Shown here piece after piece: positions 51,133 to 59,564 of a stretch of 64,000 nt of DNA (position 1 is its first letter; each line of letters starts with the position of its first letter). The notes under the pieces were generated by a model. It searched no databases and was not told where the DNA came from. It worked only from the letters and a program-made list of their open reading frames with translations. A program made the translations under genes and the position numbers. This DNA is from Microbacterium festucae. Its GTDB lineage: Bacteria; Actinomycetota; Actinomycetes; Actinomycetales; Microbacteriaceae. Where the stretch lies: positions 186,001 through 250,000 of the forward strand of contig NZ_JAOEFC010000003.1 of NCBI RefSeq assembly GCF_025421715.1. The letters are read 5' to 3'.

Positions 51133-52671
51133 ATGACCGAGCTCACCGCACCCACCGGCCGCGAAGACGCCCTGCGCGCGCAGCCCCGCGCCGACGGGTC
51201 GGCGCCCCGGGCGCTCGTGCTCGGGGCCACCGGCTACATCGGCGGACGACTCGTGCCGCGGCTGCTGGCCGCCGGCTACCGGGTGCGCGTGCTGGCCCGC
51301 GACGCCGCCCGGGTCGCGGCTTTCTCATGGGGGCCCGAGGTGGAGATCGTCGAGGGGGCGGCCGAAGACCCCGCCGCCATGGCGCAGGCCGCACCCGATG
51401 TCGACGTGCTCTACTACCTCGTGCACTCGATGGCCGCCGGGGCCGGATTCGAGGATGCCGACCTGCGCGCCGCCGAGACCGTCGCCGCCGCGGCGGCCGA
51501 GGCCGAGGTCGCGCGCATCGTGTACCTCGGCGGACTGCACCCGGACGACGCCGCCCTCTCGCCGCACCTGCGCTCGCGGGTCGCGGTGGGCGAAGTGTTC
51601 CTCGCCTCGGCTGTGCCCACCATCGTGCTGCAGGCCGGTGTCGTGATCGGTTCGGGGTCGGCCTCGTTCGAGATGGTGCGCCACCTCACCGACGTGCTGC
51701 CCTACATGCCGGCGCCGCGGTGGGTGCGCAACCGCATCCAGCCCATCGCCGTGCGCGACGTGCTGCACTACCTGCTCGGCGCCGCGCGGGTGCCCCGGGA
51801 CGTCGACCGGGCCTTCGACATCGGCGGACCCGACGTGCTGCGCTACGGCCAGATGATGAACGGGTACGCCGTGGAGGCGGGCTTGCGGCAGCGGGCGATC
51901 GCCGCCCTGCCGGTGTTCACCCCCGGGCTCGCCTCGCACTGGGTGAACCTCGTCACCCCCATCCCGCGGGCGATCGCCCGGCCGCTGGTGGCCTCGCTGC
52001 AGAACGAGTGCGTCATGCGCGACCACGACATCGACGACGTCATCGCGCCCCCCGAGGCCGGGCTCACGCCCTACCGGCGCGCGGTCGCGCTGGCGCTGGG
52101 GCGCGTGCGCGCCGACGACGTGGAGACCAGCTGGCTCGACGGCGAGGTGAGCGGGGTGCCCTCCGACCCCCTGCCCAGCGACCCCGACTGGGCCGGGCGC
52201 ACCGCCTTCACCGACCTGCGCACCGCCGAGACGACCGCGTCGGCCGAGAAGCTGTGGGCCGTCATCAGCGGGATCGGCGGTGAGAACGGGTGGTACTCGT
52301 CGCCGCTGCTGTGGGCGGCGCGCGGCTGGATGGACCGCCTCGTGGGCGGAGTGGGGCTGCGCCGCGGCCGCCGCAGCCGCACCCGCATCGTCGTGGGCGA
52401 CGCCATCGACTTCTGGCGCGTCGAGCAGGTCGAGCCCGGGCGCCTGCTGCGCCTGCGCGCCGAGATGAAGGTGCCGGGACTGGCGTGGCTCGAACTGCGC
52501 TGCACGCCCACGGCGGACGGCGCCCACTACGAGCAGCGCGCCGTGTTCTTCCCCACCGGGCTGGCCGGCCGGCTGTACTGGCTGGCCGTGCTCCCCTTCC
52601 ACGGCTTCATCTTCCGCGGCATGGCCAATCGCATCACCGCGACGGCGGAGGCGACCGGCGGGGGAGAATAG
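51133..52671 (+). CDS. NAD(P)-binding SDR-like protein with C-terminal DUF2867 domain
   Basis: 512 residues. The N-terminal Rossmann domain opens with ALVLGATGYIGGRLVPRL and carries LYYLVHSMAAG. The C-terminal ~140 residues (from about 370) match DUF2867, a lipid-binding-like fold (SRTRIVVGDAIDFWRVEQV, GRLYWLAVLPFHGFIFRGM). Such fusions are widespread in actinobacteria with no assigned reaction. TAGCAT lies 7 nt before ATG 51133. It precedes the molybdenum genes by 4 nt but may be unrelated to them. Confidence 0.86.
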   Translation: MTELTAPTGREDALRAQPRADGSAPRALVLGATGYIGGRLVPRLLAAGYRVRVLARDAARVAAFSWGPEVEIVEGAAEDPAAMAQAAPDVDVLYYLVHSMAAGAGFEDADLRAAETVAAAAAEAEVARIVYLGGLHPDDAALSPHLRSRVAVGEVFLASAVPTIVLQAGVVIGSGSASFEMVRHLTDVLPYMPAPRWVRNRIQPIAVRDVLHYLLGAARVPRDVDRAFDIGGPDVLRYGQMMNGYAVEAGLRQRAIAALPVFTPGLASHWVNLVTPIPRAIARPLVASLQNECVMRDHDIDDVIAPPEAGLTPYRRAVALALGRVRADDVETSWLDGEVSGVPSDPLPSDPDWAGRTAFTDLRTAETTASAEKLWAVISGIGGENGWYSSPLLWAARGWMDRLVGGVGLRRGRRSRTRIVVGDAIDFWRVEQVEPGRLLRLRAEMKVPGLAWLELRCTPTADGAHYEQRAVFFPTGLAGRLYWLAVLPFHGFIFRGMANRITATAEATGGGE

Positions 52672-52675
52672 GGGC

Positions 52676-53803
52676 GTGCCCACCATCCGCCCCGTGCGCC
52701 CCGGAGACGAGCCCGCCCTCGCCGAGATCTGTCTGCGCACCGCCGACGCCGGCGCCGACGGGACGGGGGTGCTCGACGATGACGCGCTGTGGGCGGAACT
52801 GTTCGTGCTGCCCTACGCCGCACGGCATCCCGAGCTCGCCTTCGTCGTGGTCGGCGACGACGACGTGCCGCTGGGCTACGTGGTGGGCGCTCCCGACACC
52901 GCCGCCTTCGACCGCTGGTTCGCCGCCGAGTGGTGGCCGCCCCGCGCGCACCGCTGGCCCCGCCCCGACGGGCCCGCCCGCACGCGGCAGGACGAGATCG
53001 CCGCGATCGGCCACGACCGCGGCGGCGCACCCGCCCCCTACGCCGACCACCCTGCGCACCTGCACATCGACCTGCTGCCCGTGCTGCAGGGCCAGGGCTT
53101 CGGCCGCCGCCTGATCGACCGGTTCGTCGCGGCGCTGCGCGCCCAGGGGGTTCGCGGGGTGCACCTGGTCGCCGACGCGCGCAACGCGGGCGCGGTGGCC
53201 TTCTACGAGCGGCTCGGCTTCACGCGTCTCCCCGCAGACGACGGCGCCGCCGCCTTCGGGCTCACGATCGCGCCCGACACTCCCACCGATGCCCCTGCGG
53301 ATGCCGACGCGCACGCTGCGCCGGATGCCGCACGTGCGGCCGCGGTCATCACGGTGTCCGACCGCAGTGCGGCGGGGCTGCGCGAGGACCGCAGCGGCCC
53401 GGTGGCCGTCGCGGCGCTGCGCGAGGCCGGGTTCGCCGTGGCCGACGCCACCGTCGTGCCCGACGGCGCCGGCGCGGTGGCCGCGGCTCTGCGGGCCGCC
53501 CTGGACGGCGGTGCCCGGGTGATCGTCACCACCGGCGGCACCGGGGTCGCCCCGCGTGATCGCACCCCCGAGGGCACCGCCGAGGTGCTCGACCGCGAGC
53601 TGCCCGGCATCGCCGAAGAGCTGCGCCGCCGCGGTGCCGCCGAGAAGCCCGCCGCCGTGCTCAGCCGCGGGATCGCGGGCGTGGCCGGCCGTGCCCTCAT
53701 CGTCAATCTGCCCGGGTCGACGGCCGCCGTGGCATCCGGCATGCCGGTGATCCTCGCCGTCGCCGGTCACGTGATCGACCAGCTCGAAGGAGGAGACCAC
53801 TGA
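52676..53803 (+). CDS. mogA: GNAT acetyltransferase fused to MogA/MoaB molybdopterin adenylyltransferase
   Basis: 375 residues in one frame. Residues 1-200 are a GNAT domain: IRPVRPGDEPALAEICLRTA, LHIDLLPVLQGQGFGRRLID (acetyl-CoA loop) and NAGAVAFYERLGF. After an Ala/Asp/Pro linker, residues about 222-375 are MogA/MoaB: VITVSDRSAAG, TTGGTGVAPRDRTPEGT and NLPGSTAAVASG. The second domain would adenylylate molybdopterin before metal insertion. GTG start at 52676 has a leaderless-type GAGAAT 6 nt upstream. It is coupled to moaE (TGATG). The GNAT substrate is unknown. Confidence 0.9.
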   Translation: MPTIRPVRPGDEPALAEICLRTADAGADGTGVLDDDALWAELFVLPYAARHPELAFVVVGDDDVPLGYVVGAPDTAAFDRWFAAEWWPPRAHRWPRPDGPARTRQDEIAAIGHDRGGAPAPYADHPAHLHIDLLPVLQGQGFGRRLIDRFVAALRAQGVRGVHLVADARNAGAVAFYERLGFTRLPADDGAAAFGLTIAPDTPTDAPADADAHAAPDAARAAAVITVSDRSAAGLREDRSGPVAVAALREAGFAVADATVVPDGAGAVAAALRAALDGGARVIVTTGGTGVAPRDRTPEGTAEVLDRELPGIAEELRRRGAAEKPAAVLSRGIAGVAGRALIVNLPGSTAAVASGMPVILAVAGHVIDQLEGGDH

Positions 53804-54231
53804 TGCGCGAGGTCAGGATCGCCCGGATCAGCCAGGCGCCCCTCGATGTGGCGGCCCATCTCGCCGCCGTCGAAGACCCGCGGGTCGGCGGGGTGACGAG
53901 CTTCATCGGCACCGTGCGCGACCACGACCCCGACGCCAGCGACGCGGTGGTCGCCCTGGAGTACTCCGCCCACCCGGATGCCGAGGCGGCGCTGCGCGAG
54001 ATCGCACTGACGGCCATCGGGTCGGCGTCGGCCGTGGTGGCCGTCAGCCACCGGGTCGGCCGGCTGCAGGTCGGCGAGGCGGCCGTGGTGATCGCCGTCG
54101 GGGCCGCCCACCGCGGCGATGCGTTCGCGGTGTGCCGCGAGGTGATCGAGGCGATCAAGCGCGACCTGCCGGTGTGGAAGCGCCAGCACGCCGCCGACGG
54201 GTCGGCGGCGTGGAAGGGCATCGGGGGCTGA
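53803..54231 (+). CDS. moaE: Molybdopterin synthase catalytic subunit MoaE
   Basis: 142 residues. VGGVTSFIGTVRDHD, then ALEYSAHPDAEAAL, and VSHRVGRLQVGEAAVVIAV identify MoaE. The catalytic-lysine region reads IKRDLPVWKRQ. It inserts the dithiolene sulfurs using thiocarboxylated MoaD, whose gene lies just downstream on the opposite strand. ATG shares its first base with the preceding stop codon, with GAAGGAGGAG upstream. Confidence 0.94.
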   Translation: MREVRIARISQAPLDVAAHLAAVEDPRVGGVTSFIGTVRDHDPDASDAVVALEYSAHPDAEAALREIALTAIGSASAVVAVSHRVGRLQVGEAAVVIAVGAAHRGDAFAVCREVIEAIKRDLPVWKRQHAADGSAAWKGIGG

Positions 54232-54238
54232 GACGCCC

Positions 54239-54276
54239 CCGCCGTTCGCGGCGGGTCAGCCGCCCGCGAACGGCGG
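54239..54276. terminator. Bidirectional hairpin between moaE and moaD
   Basis: A perfect 13-bp stem CCGCCGTTCGCGG (54239-54251) / CCGCGAACGGCGG (54264-54276) spans the convergent junction. Its right arm overlaps the last codons of moaD. It can terminate both transcripts. Confidence 0.78.
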
Positions 54277-54489
54277 CAGCACGTCGACCAGCGCGTCGGC
54301 GCCCAGCGGCTCGCCGTCGTCGGCGCGGCGACCGTCGACGAGCACCGCGCACCGCGGCAGGATCCGGCCCAGCTGCGGGTAGTCGGCGGTCAGGGCGCTG
54401 CGCAGCGCCCCGAGGTCGGTCTCCGGCCGCACCTCGTCGGCGCGGCCGGCGAACTCCTCGGCCGCGGCGAAGTAGCGCACGTGGGCCAT
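54256..54489 (-). CDS. moaD: Molybdopterin synthase sulfur carrier MoaD
   Basis: 77 residues with a beta-grasp ThiS-like fold and the essential C-terminal Gly-Gly (VLPPFAGG). It receives sulfur as a thiocarboxylate after adenylylation by MoeB. ATG overlaps the stop of the DUF6457 gene (TGATG). It is the last gene of the minus-strand moeB-moeA-moaC-mobA-DUF6457-moaD operon. Confidence 0.93.
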   Translation of the reverse strand: MAHVRYFAAAEEFAGRADEVRPETDLGALRSALTADYPQLGRILPRCAVLVDGRRADDGEPLGADALVDVLPPFAGG

Positions 54490-54758
54490 CAGGACTCCGG
54501 CTGCCAGTCGGCGGCCCGGGCGGTGACGGTGGCCACGGCCGCGGCGATGTCGTCGGGCGATCCGCCCGCGCGGCCGGCGGCCAGGCCCGCGGCGAAGGCG
54601 CTCAGCGGCGCCGCGGGGCGCGCGACCCCCTGCGCGACGTCACGCGCCAGATCCAGCACCAGGGTGATGGGCAGGTCGCCGGGTTCCAGTCCCAGCGCCG
54701 TGCGCAGCTCGGCCGCCCACGCGTCGAGGGCCTCGGGGGGCAGTGTGCGCTCGCTCAT
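54489..54758 (-). CDS. DUF6457 small protein of the molybdenum cofactor operon
   Basis: 89 residues, helical. ALDAWAAELRTALGL and LVLDLARDVAQGVARPAAPL match the DUF6457 family, which is consistently encoded next to or fused with actinobacterial mobA. It probably assists MobA, but its function is not established. It overlaps both neighbours by 3-4 nt, showing tight coupling. Confidence 0.85.
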   Translation of the reverse strand: MSERTLPPEALDAWAAELRTALGLEPGDLPITLVLDLARDVAQGVARPAAPLSAFAAGLAAGRAGGSPDDIAAAVATVTARAADWQPES

Positions 54759-55414
54759 GCTCGTTCCTCCTCCATGTGTCGGCGCGCTCGCGCCAGGTCG
54801 TCCCAGGTGTCGACGTCGTCGGTCTCGTGCGCGGGGGCGGCGACGACGGCCACCGCCACATCGTCGAGCAGGGCGCGCATCGAGGCGCCCCGTCCGGCAT
54901 CCGGCAGCGCGGCCGCCGCGCGGCGCAGGGCCGCCGTGCGGTAGACCCCGATGAGCCACTGCGGGCGGGAGGCGGCGTCGGCCAGGCACAGTCCGTCGGT
55001 GTCGGCGGGCAGCAGCGCCCGGTCGCGGCGCAGCCGCGCGACGGCGTCGGCGATGCCGGGCAGGTCGCAGGCCAGCAGGTAGGTCCACGTCGGGTCGGCC
55101 CCGGCGCCCGGGGCGGGGGCGAGCGCGGCGAGGGCGGCGACCACCGCGGCGGCGGGGCCGGCGAACGGCGGGTCCTCCCGCGTCCAGCGCACGCCACCGG
55201 CGGCGGGCTCGGCAGGTGCGGCGGGTTCGGCGGGCGGCGGATCGCCGACGACGATCACCGGCGCGCAGTCCGACACGGCCACCAGCGCGCGCTGCAGCAG
55301 CGTCGCCCCGGCCACCTCGAGTGCGGGCTTGTCGGTGCCGCCCATGCGCGACCCGCGGCCGCCGGCGAGCAGGATCGCCCCGTCGACGCCGTCACCGCCG
55401 GTCACGGTGCTCAT
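54755..55414 (-). CDS. mobA: Molybdenum cofactor guanylyltransferase MobA-like
   Basis: 219 residues. The nucleotide-binding signature AILLAGGRGSRMGGTDKPAL is at the N-terminus, and LLACDLPGIADAV supplies the metal aspartate. MobA attaches GMP to the cofactor (MGD); some relatives act on CTP instead. A Pro/Ala-rich insertion lies around residues 55-70. ATG at 55414 overlaps the moaC stop by 4 nt. Confidence 0.91.
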   Translation of the reverse strand: MSTVTGGDGVDGAILLAGGRGSRMGGTDKPALEVAGATLLQRALVAVSDCAPVIVVGDPPPAEPAAPAEPAAGGVRWTREDPPFAGPAAAVVAALAALAPAPGAGADPTWTYLLACDLPGIADAVARLRRDRALLPADTDGLCLADAASRPQWLIGVYRTAALRRAAAALPDAGRGASMRALLDDVAVAVVAAPAHETDDVDTWDDLARARRHMEEERA

Positions 55415-55881
55415 TCCGGCCGGGTCCACGCACCCGACTTGCCGCCGGTCTTCGCGGTGATGCGCACGTGTTCGATCGAGGTGGCCTTGTCGAGGCCCTT
55501 CACCATGTCGACGATCGCGAGGGCCGCCACCGACACGGCGGTGAGGGCCTCCATCTCCACGCCGGTGCGGTCGGCGGTGCGCACCGTGGCGCGCACCTCG
55601 ACGCCGTCGTCGACGAGCTCGAGGTCGACGGTCGCGCCGTGCACGCCGATGACGTGGGCCAGGGGCAGCAGCTCGGGGGTGCGCTTGGCGGCCTGGATGC
55701 CGGAGATGCGGGCCACGGCCAGCACATCGCCCTTGGGCACGCTGCCGTCGCGCAGGGCCGCGACCACCTCGGGGGAGCAGCGCACGAAGCCGGCCGCGCT
55801 GGCGGCGCGCACTGTCGGCTGCTTCTCGGTGACATCCACCATGCGGGCGTGGCCCGCCTCGTCGAGGTGCGTGAAACTCAT
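55411..55881 (-). CDS. moaC: Cyclic pyranopterin monophosphate synthase MoaC
   Basis: 156 residues. MVDVTEKQPTVRAA, the lysine in VPKGDVLAVARISGIQAAKR and VEMEALTAVSVAALAIVDM are conserved. The region that reads LIPLCHPL in most MoaC proteins is LLPLAHVIGVHG here, so the cysteine and the proline after the histidine are changed while the histidine is kept. The residual active site looks intact. It overlaps moeA and mobA by 4 nt each. Confidence 0.94.
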   Translation of the reverse strand: MSFTHLDEAGHARMVDVTEKQPTVRAASAAGFVRCSPEVVAALRDGSVPKGDVLAVARISGIQAAKRTPELLPLAHVIGVHGATVDLELVDDGVEVRATVRTADRTGVEMEALTAVSVAALAIVDMVKGLDKATSIEHVRITAKTGGKSGAWTRPE

Positions 55882-57131
55882 GCGCCCCATCCTTCCAGCA
55901 GCATGACGTCGACGTCGTCGCCCGCGGCGACGGCATCCGTCTCGGCGGGGACGACGGCCAGCGCGTGGGCGCGGGCGAGGCCGCCCGCCAGGTGCGAGCC
56001 CGACCCGCCCCCGGTGGCGGGGCGCACCGTCAGGCCGCCGGGGCCGGTCTCGACGACGGCGGGGAGGTACTGGCGACGGCCCGGCGGGGTGCGCCAGCCG
56101 GTGCCGGCGGCGACACGCAGCGTGGGGCGGTGCAGCTGCGCTCGCCCCTGCAGGGCCAGTAGCGCCGGGCGCACGAACACCTCGAACGAGACGGCGGCGC
56201 TCACGGGGTTTCCGGGGAGGCCGAACAGCAGCGTGCCGCCGGGCAGCACCCCGAAGCCCTGCGGTTTGCCGGGCTGCATGGCCACCTTCGTGAAGGACAT
56301 GGTGCCCGCCAGCTCGATGCGCACGACCTCGAAGGCGCCGGCGCTGACCCCGCCCGAGAAGACGACGACATCCGGCGGTGCGGCGTCGGCGGCCACGCGC
56401 GCGAGGGCGTCGCGCAGCGCGTGACCCTCGTCGTCGACGCTCAGCCGTGCGACGACCTCGGCGCCCGCGGCGACGACCATGCCGGCCAGCAGCACGCTGT
56501 TGGACTCGGGGATCTGCCCGCGGCGGAGCGGGGATCCGGCGGGCACCAGCTCGCTGCCGGTGGAGATGACGGCCACCCGCGGGCGGTGCGAGACCACGAC
56601 CTCGGCGACCCCGGCGGCGGCCGCGGCCGACACCTGGAACGGGCCGAGCAGGCTGCCTGTCTCGATGATCACCTCGCCCGTGCGCACGTCGTCGCCCGCG
56701 CGGCGCACGTGCGCGCCGGTGGCGGCGGGCGCCTGCTGCACGACGACGGTCACCAGCGAGTCGGCCAGGCCCCCCGCGGTCGCCTCGAACGGCACGACGG
56801 TGTCGGCGGCGGTGGGAACGGGGGCGCCGGTCATGATGCGTGCGGCCTCGCCGGGGCCGAGGGCCGGATCGGCGTCGGTGCCGGCCGGCAGATCGGCGAC
56901 CACCCGCAGGTGCACCGGATGGGCGGCGGTGGCGCCCTCGACATCGGCGCCGCGCACGGCGAAGCCGTCCATCGCCGAGTTGGCGAACACCGGGATGTCG
57001 ACGGCGGCGTGCACGTCTGCGCGGAGCGTCGCCCCGAGCGCGTCCGGCACGGCGAGGGTCTGCGTGCCCAGGGGGCGCACCGCGGCGAGCACCTCGGACA
57101 GCTGCTCTTCGACGGTGCGCAGCGCGCTCAT
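55878..57131 (-). CDS. moeA: Molybdopterin molybdenumtransferase MoeA
   Basis: 417 residues. NSAMDGFAVRGADV, MTGAPVPTAADTVVPFE, VAVISTGSELV, VVFSGGVSAGAFEVV and LFGLPGNPVSAAVSFEVFV are the successive MoeA motifs. It inserts molybdate into adenylylated molybdopterin. ATG overlaps the moeB stop by 4 nt, and its own stop overlaps moaC. Confidence 0.96.
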   Translation of the reverse strand: MSALRTVEEQLSEVLAAVRPLGTQTLAVPDALGATLRADVHAAVDIPVFANSAMDGFAVRGADVEGATAAHPVHLRVVADLPAGTDADPALGPGEAARIMTGAPVPTAADTVVPFEATAGGLADSLVTVVVQQAPAATGAHVRRAGDDVRTGEVIIETGSLLGPFQVSAAAAAGVAEVVVSHRPRVAVISTGSELVPAGSPLRRGQIPESNSVLLAGMVVAAGAEVVARLSVDDEGHALRDALARVAADAAPPDVVVFSGGVSAGAFEVVRIELAGTMSFTKVAMQPGKPQGFGVLPGGTLLFGLPGNPVSAAVSFEVFVRPALLALQGRAQLHRPTLRVAAGTGWRTPPGRRQYLPAVVETGPGGLTVRPATGGGSGSHLAGGLARAHALAVVPAETDAVAAGDDVDVMLLEGWGA

Positions 57132-58258
57132 CCCTGCGTCCACGCGGCCAGCCCACCCGCCAGGATGTCGGCGTCGACGCCGTGACCGCGCAGGGCCATG
57201 GCGGCCTGACGCGCGCGCACGCCGTGCGCGCAGATGACCACGACGCGGTCTTCGCCGAGCTGCGCTGGGTCGGCCAGGAACGTGCCGAGGGGGATGACCA
57301 CAGACCCCGCGACGACGCCGCGCTCGGTCTCCCACGGCTCGCGCACGTCGAGCAGCACCGCGCCGCCGGCCTGCGCCTCGAGCATCTCGGGGGCGCTGAG
57401 CTCGCGCGGTCCCGTCGCGGCGGGGGCGGGTGCGGGGGCGGATGCGGGTGCGGCAGGGGCCGGTGCGGCGGGCGCCGCGGTCGCGGGGGCGGTCACCGGG
57501 TGCAGCGCCACCTCGCGGGTCGTGGCCTTCAGCGCGTCGATCAGCAGCACGCGGCCGAGCAGCGTCTCGCCCACACCGGTCACGAGCTTGATCGCCTCGA
57601 CGGCCATCAGGCTGCCCGTCTGCAGGCAGAGGGCGCCCAGCACCCCGACGGCCGCGCAGGTGGGCGGCTCGCCGACCGTCTCGGGCGGGTGGAGGTCGGA
57701 CAGCCGGGTGGCGGTGGCGCCGGCGGGCGGGTCGCTCCAGAACACGGTCACCTGCGCGTGGAACTCCTGCACGACGCCCCACACCAGCGGCACGCCCGCG
57801 CGCTCGCACGCGGCGGCGACGTCGGCGCGGGTGGCGAAGGTGTCGCTCGAGTCGACGACGAGGTCGGCCCCAGCCAGCAGATCGTCGGCATTGTCGGCGG
57901 TGAGGCGCTCGCGGCGGGCGATCACGCGGGTCTCGGGAGAGAGGTCGGCGGCTGCGCGCACCGCCGAATCGATCTTGTCGGCGCCGATGTCGCGCTGCCG
58001 GTGCAGCACCTGACGCTGCAGGTTGCCGGCATCCACGACGTCGTCGTCGATGACGGTGAGCGTGCCCACCCCCGCGGCGGCGAGGGCGAGGATCACGGGC
58101 GAGCCGAGACCCCCTGCGCCGACGACGGCGATGTGCGCGGCGGCGAGGCGGCGCTGGGCGAGGTCGCCGAAGCCGCCGAGGGCGGTATGGCGGGCGGTGC
58201 GCTCCTGCTCGGGGGGGCTGAGCGCGGCGACGGGGGCGACGAGAGGGGGGAGGGGCAC
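57128..58258 (-). CDS. moeB: MoeB/MoeZ: ThiF-type adenylyltransferase fused to rhodanese domain
   Basis: 376 residues. The ThiF domain has VVGAGGLGSPVILALAAAGV (nucleotide loop) and NLQRQVLHRQRDIG. After an Ala/Pro linker (about residues 255-285) comes a rhodanese domain with active-site VVICAHGVRARQ. It activates MoaD and may deliver sulfur to it. The CxxC zinc pairs of E. coli MoeB are not evident. GTG start at 58258 has TAGCCT 6 nt upstream (leaderless). First gene of the minus-strand operon. Confidence 0.94.
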   Translation of the reverse strand: MPLPPLVAPVAALSPPEQERTARHTALGGFGDLAQRRLAAAHIAVVGAGGLGSPVILALAAAGVGTLTVIDDDVVDAGNLQRQVLHRQRDIGADKIDSAVRAAADLSPETRVIARRERLTADNADDLLAGADLVVDSSDTFATRADVAAACERAGVPLVWGVVQEFHAQVTVFWSDPPAGATATRLSDLHPPETVGEPPTCAAVGVLGALCLQTGSLMAVEAIKLVTGVGETLLGRVLLIDALKATTREVALHPVTAPATAAPAAPAPAAPASAPAPAPAATGPRELSAPEMLEAQAGGAVLLDVREPWETERGVVAGSVVIPLGTFLADPAQLGEDRVVVICAHGVRARQAAMALRGHGVDADILAGGLAAWTQG

Positions 58259-58389
58259 CCGACCAGGCTACGCCCGCGCGCGATCGCCGGGTCGGTGCAC
58301 GACCGGGGGAACCGTCGCATCGGCCGCGTTCCGCTGATGCGCGTCTTTGCGCCCTCTTTCTCCGCGGATGCGGTGATAGCGTGGGCGCC

Positions 58390-58776
58390 ATGACGAGTTT
58401 CCGGATCTCCGAGGCCGCCCGGCTGCTCGGCGTGAGCGATGACACCGTGCGGCGCTGGGTCGACCAGGGGGCTCTCCCGGTCACCGACGCCCACCCGGCC
58501 GAGATCCCCGGCGACGCGCTCGCCGCCCACGCGGTGCGCCTCGCCGACGCCCCCGACGCCGACGGCCGGTCCAGTGCCCGCAACCGCTTCGTCGGGCTGG
58601 TCACCCGAGTGCAGATCGACGGCGTGATGGCGCAGGTCGACATCCAGGCCGGGCCCCACCGCGTCGTCTCGCTGCTGTCGGCTGAGGCCGCCCGCGAGCT
58701 CGACCTCGAGGTCGGGTCGCTGGCCACCGCGGTCGTCAAGGCCACCGCGGTCATCGTGGAACGGCCGAAGGCATGA
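58390..58776 (+). CDS. Small MerR-type HTH / TOBE molybdate-responsive regulator
   Basis: 128 residues. The N-terminal helix-turn-helix (FRISEAARLLGVSDDTVRRW) is joined to a single TOBE/Mop domain (NRFVGLVTRVQIDGVMAQVD, ending ATAVVKATAVIVERP). Mop domains bind molybdate, so it likely senses intracellular molybdate and controls modABC and perhaps the divergent moe operon. TAGCGT lies 7 nt before ATG 58390. It overlaps modA by 4 nt. Confidence 0.88.
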   Translation: MTSFRISEAARLLGVSDDTVRRWVDQGALPVTDAHPAEIPGDALAAHAVRLADAPDADGRSSARNRFVGLVTRVQIDGVMAQVDIQAGPHRVVSLLSAEAARELDLEVGSLATAVVKATAVIVERPKA

Positions 58777-59564
58777 CCGCCCGCCGCCTCGGCGCCGCCG
58801 CGCTGGTCACCGCCGCGCTGCTGCTGGCCGGATGCGCCTCGGCCGCCGATCCCGCACCCGCTCCCTCGTCGACACCGACCGCCGCCGGCCCCACCGGCGA
58901 GCTCACGGTCTTCGCCGCCGCCTCGCTCGCGACGGCCTTCGACGAGCTGGCCGCGCAGTTCGAGCAGGCCCACCCCGGCCTGGACGTGCTGCCGATCAGC
59001 TACGACGGCTCATCGACGCTGGCGACCCAGCTGATCGAGGGCGCGCCGGCCGACGTATTCGCCTCGGCCGACGAGAAGAACATGCAGAAGGTCGTCGATG
59101 CGGACGTCGCCACCGGCCCCGAGCTGTTCGCCACCAACGTGCTCACCCTCGTCGTTCCCGCCGGCAACCCCGCCGGCATCAGCGGCCTCGACGACCTCGC
59201 CGCCGCCGACCGCACCGTCGTGCTGTGCGCCGCCGAGGTGCCCTGCGGGGCGGCATCGGCCACCCTGCTGCAGAACGCGGGCGTCACCCCCAGCGTCGAC
59301 AGCTACGAGCAGAACGTCACCGCCGTGCTCACCAAGGTCGCCGCCGGCGAGGCCGACGCGGGCCTGGTGTACGTGACGGATGCCGCGACCACCGACGACG
59401 TCGAGACGGTGGACACCCCCGGTGCCGACGCGGTCGTCAACCGCTACCCGATCGTCGCCCTCGACGCCGCCCCCAACCCCGAGGCGGCCGCCGCCTTCGT
59501 CGCCTTCGTGCGCGGGCCGGAAGGGCGCGCCGTGCTGACCGGGCTCGGCTTCGGGTCGCCGTGA
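58773..59564 (+). CDS. modA: Molybdate-binding lipoprotein ModA
   Basis: 263 residues. Lipoprotein signal ending in ALLLAGC (about residue 21), then a Pro/Ala/Thr linker. The core has LTVFAAASLATAFDELAAQF, ISYDGSSTLATQLIEGAPAD and VFASADEKNMQKV, the standard ModA ligand motifs. It captures molybdate or tungstate outside the membrane. ATG overlaps the upstream regulator and its stop overlaps modB (GTGA). Confidence 0.95.
   Translation: MTARRLGAAALVTAALLLAGCASAADPAPAPSSTPTAAGPTGELTVFAAASLATAFDELAAQFEQAHPGLDVLPISYDGSSTLATQLIEGAPADVFASADEKNMQKVVDADVATGPELFATNVLTLVVPAGNPAGISGLDDLAAADRTVVLCAAEVPCGAASATLLQNAGVTPSVDSYEQNVTAVLTKVAAGEADAGLVYVTDAATTDDVETVDTPGADAVVNRYPIVALDAAPNPEAAAAFVAFVRGPEGRAVLTGLGFGSP

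Noticed and set aside
55878..58973. Upstream extension of moeA to about 1000 residues
   Set aside because: The extra part is antisense or off-frame to moeB and modA. MSALRTVEEQ at 57131 is the expected MoeA N-terminus and overlaps the moeB stop.
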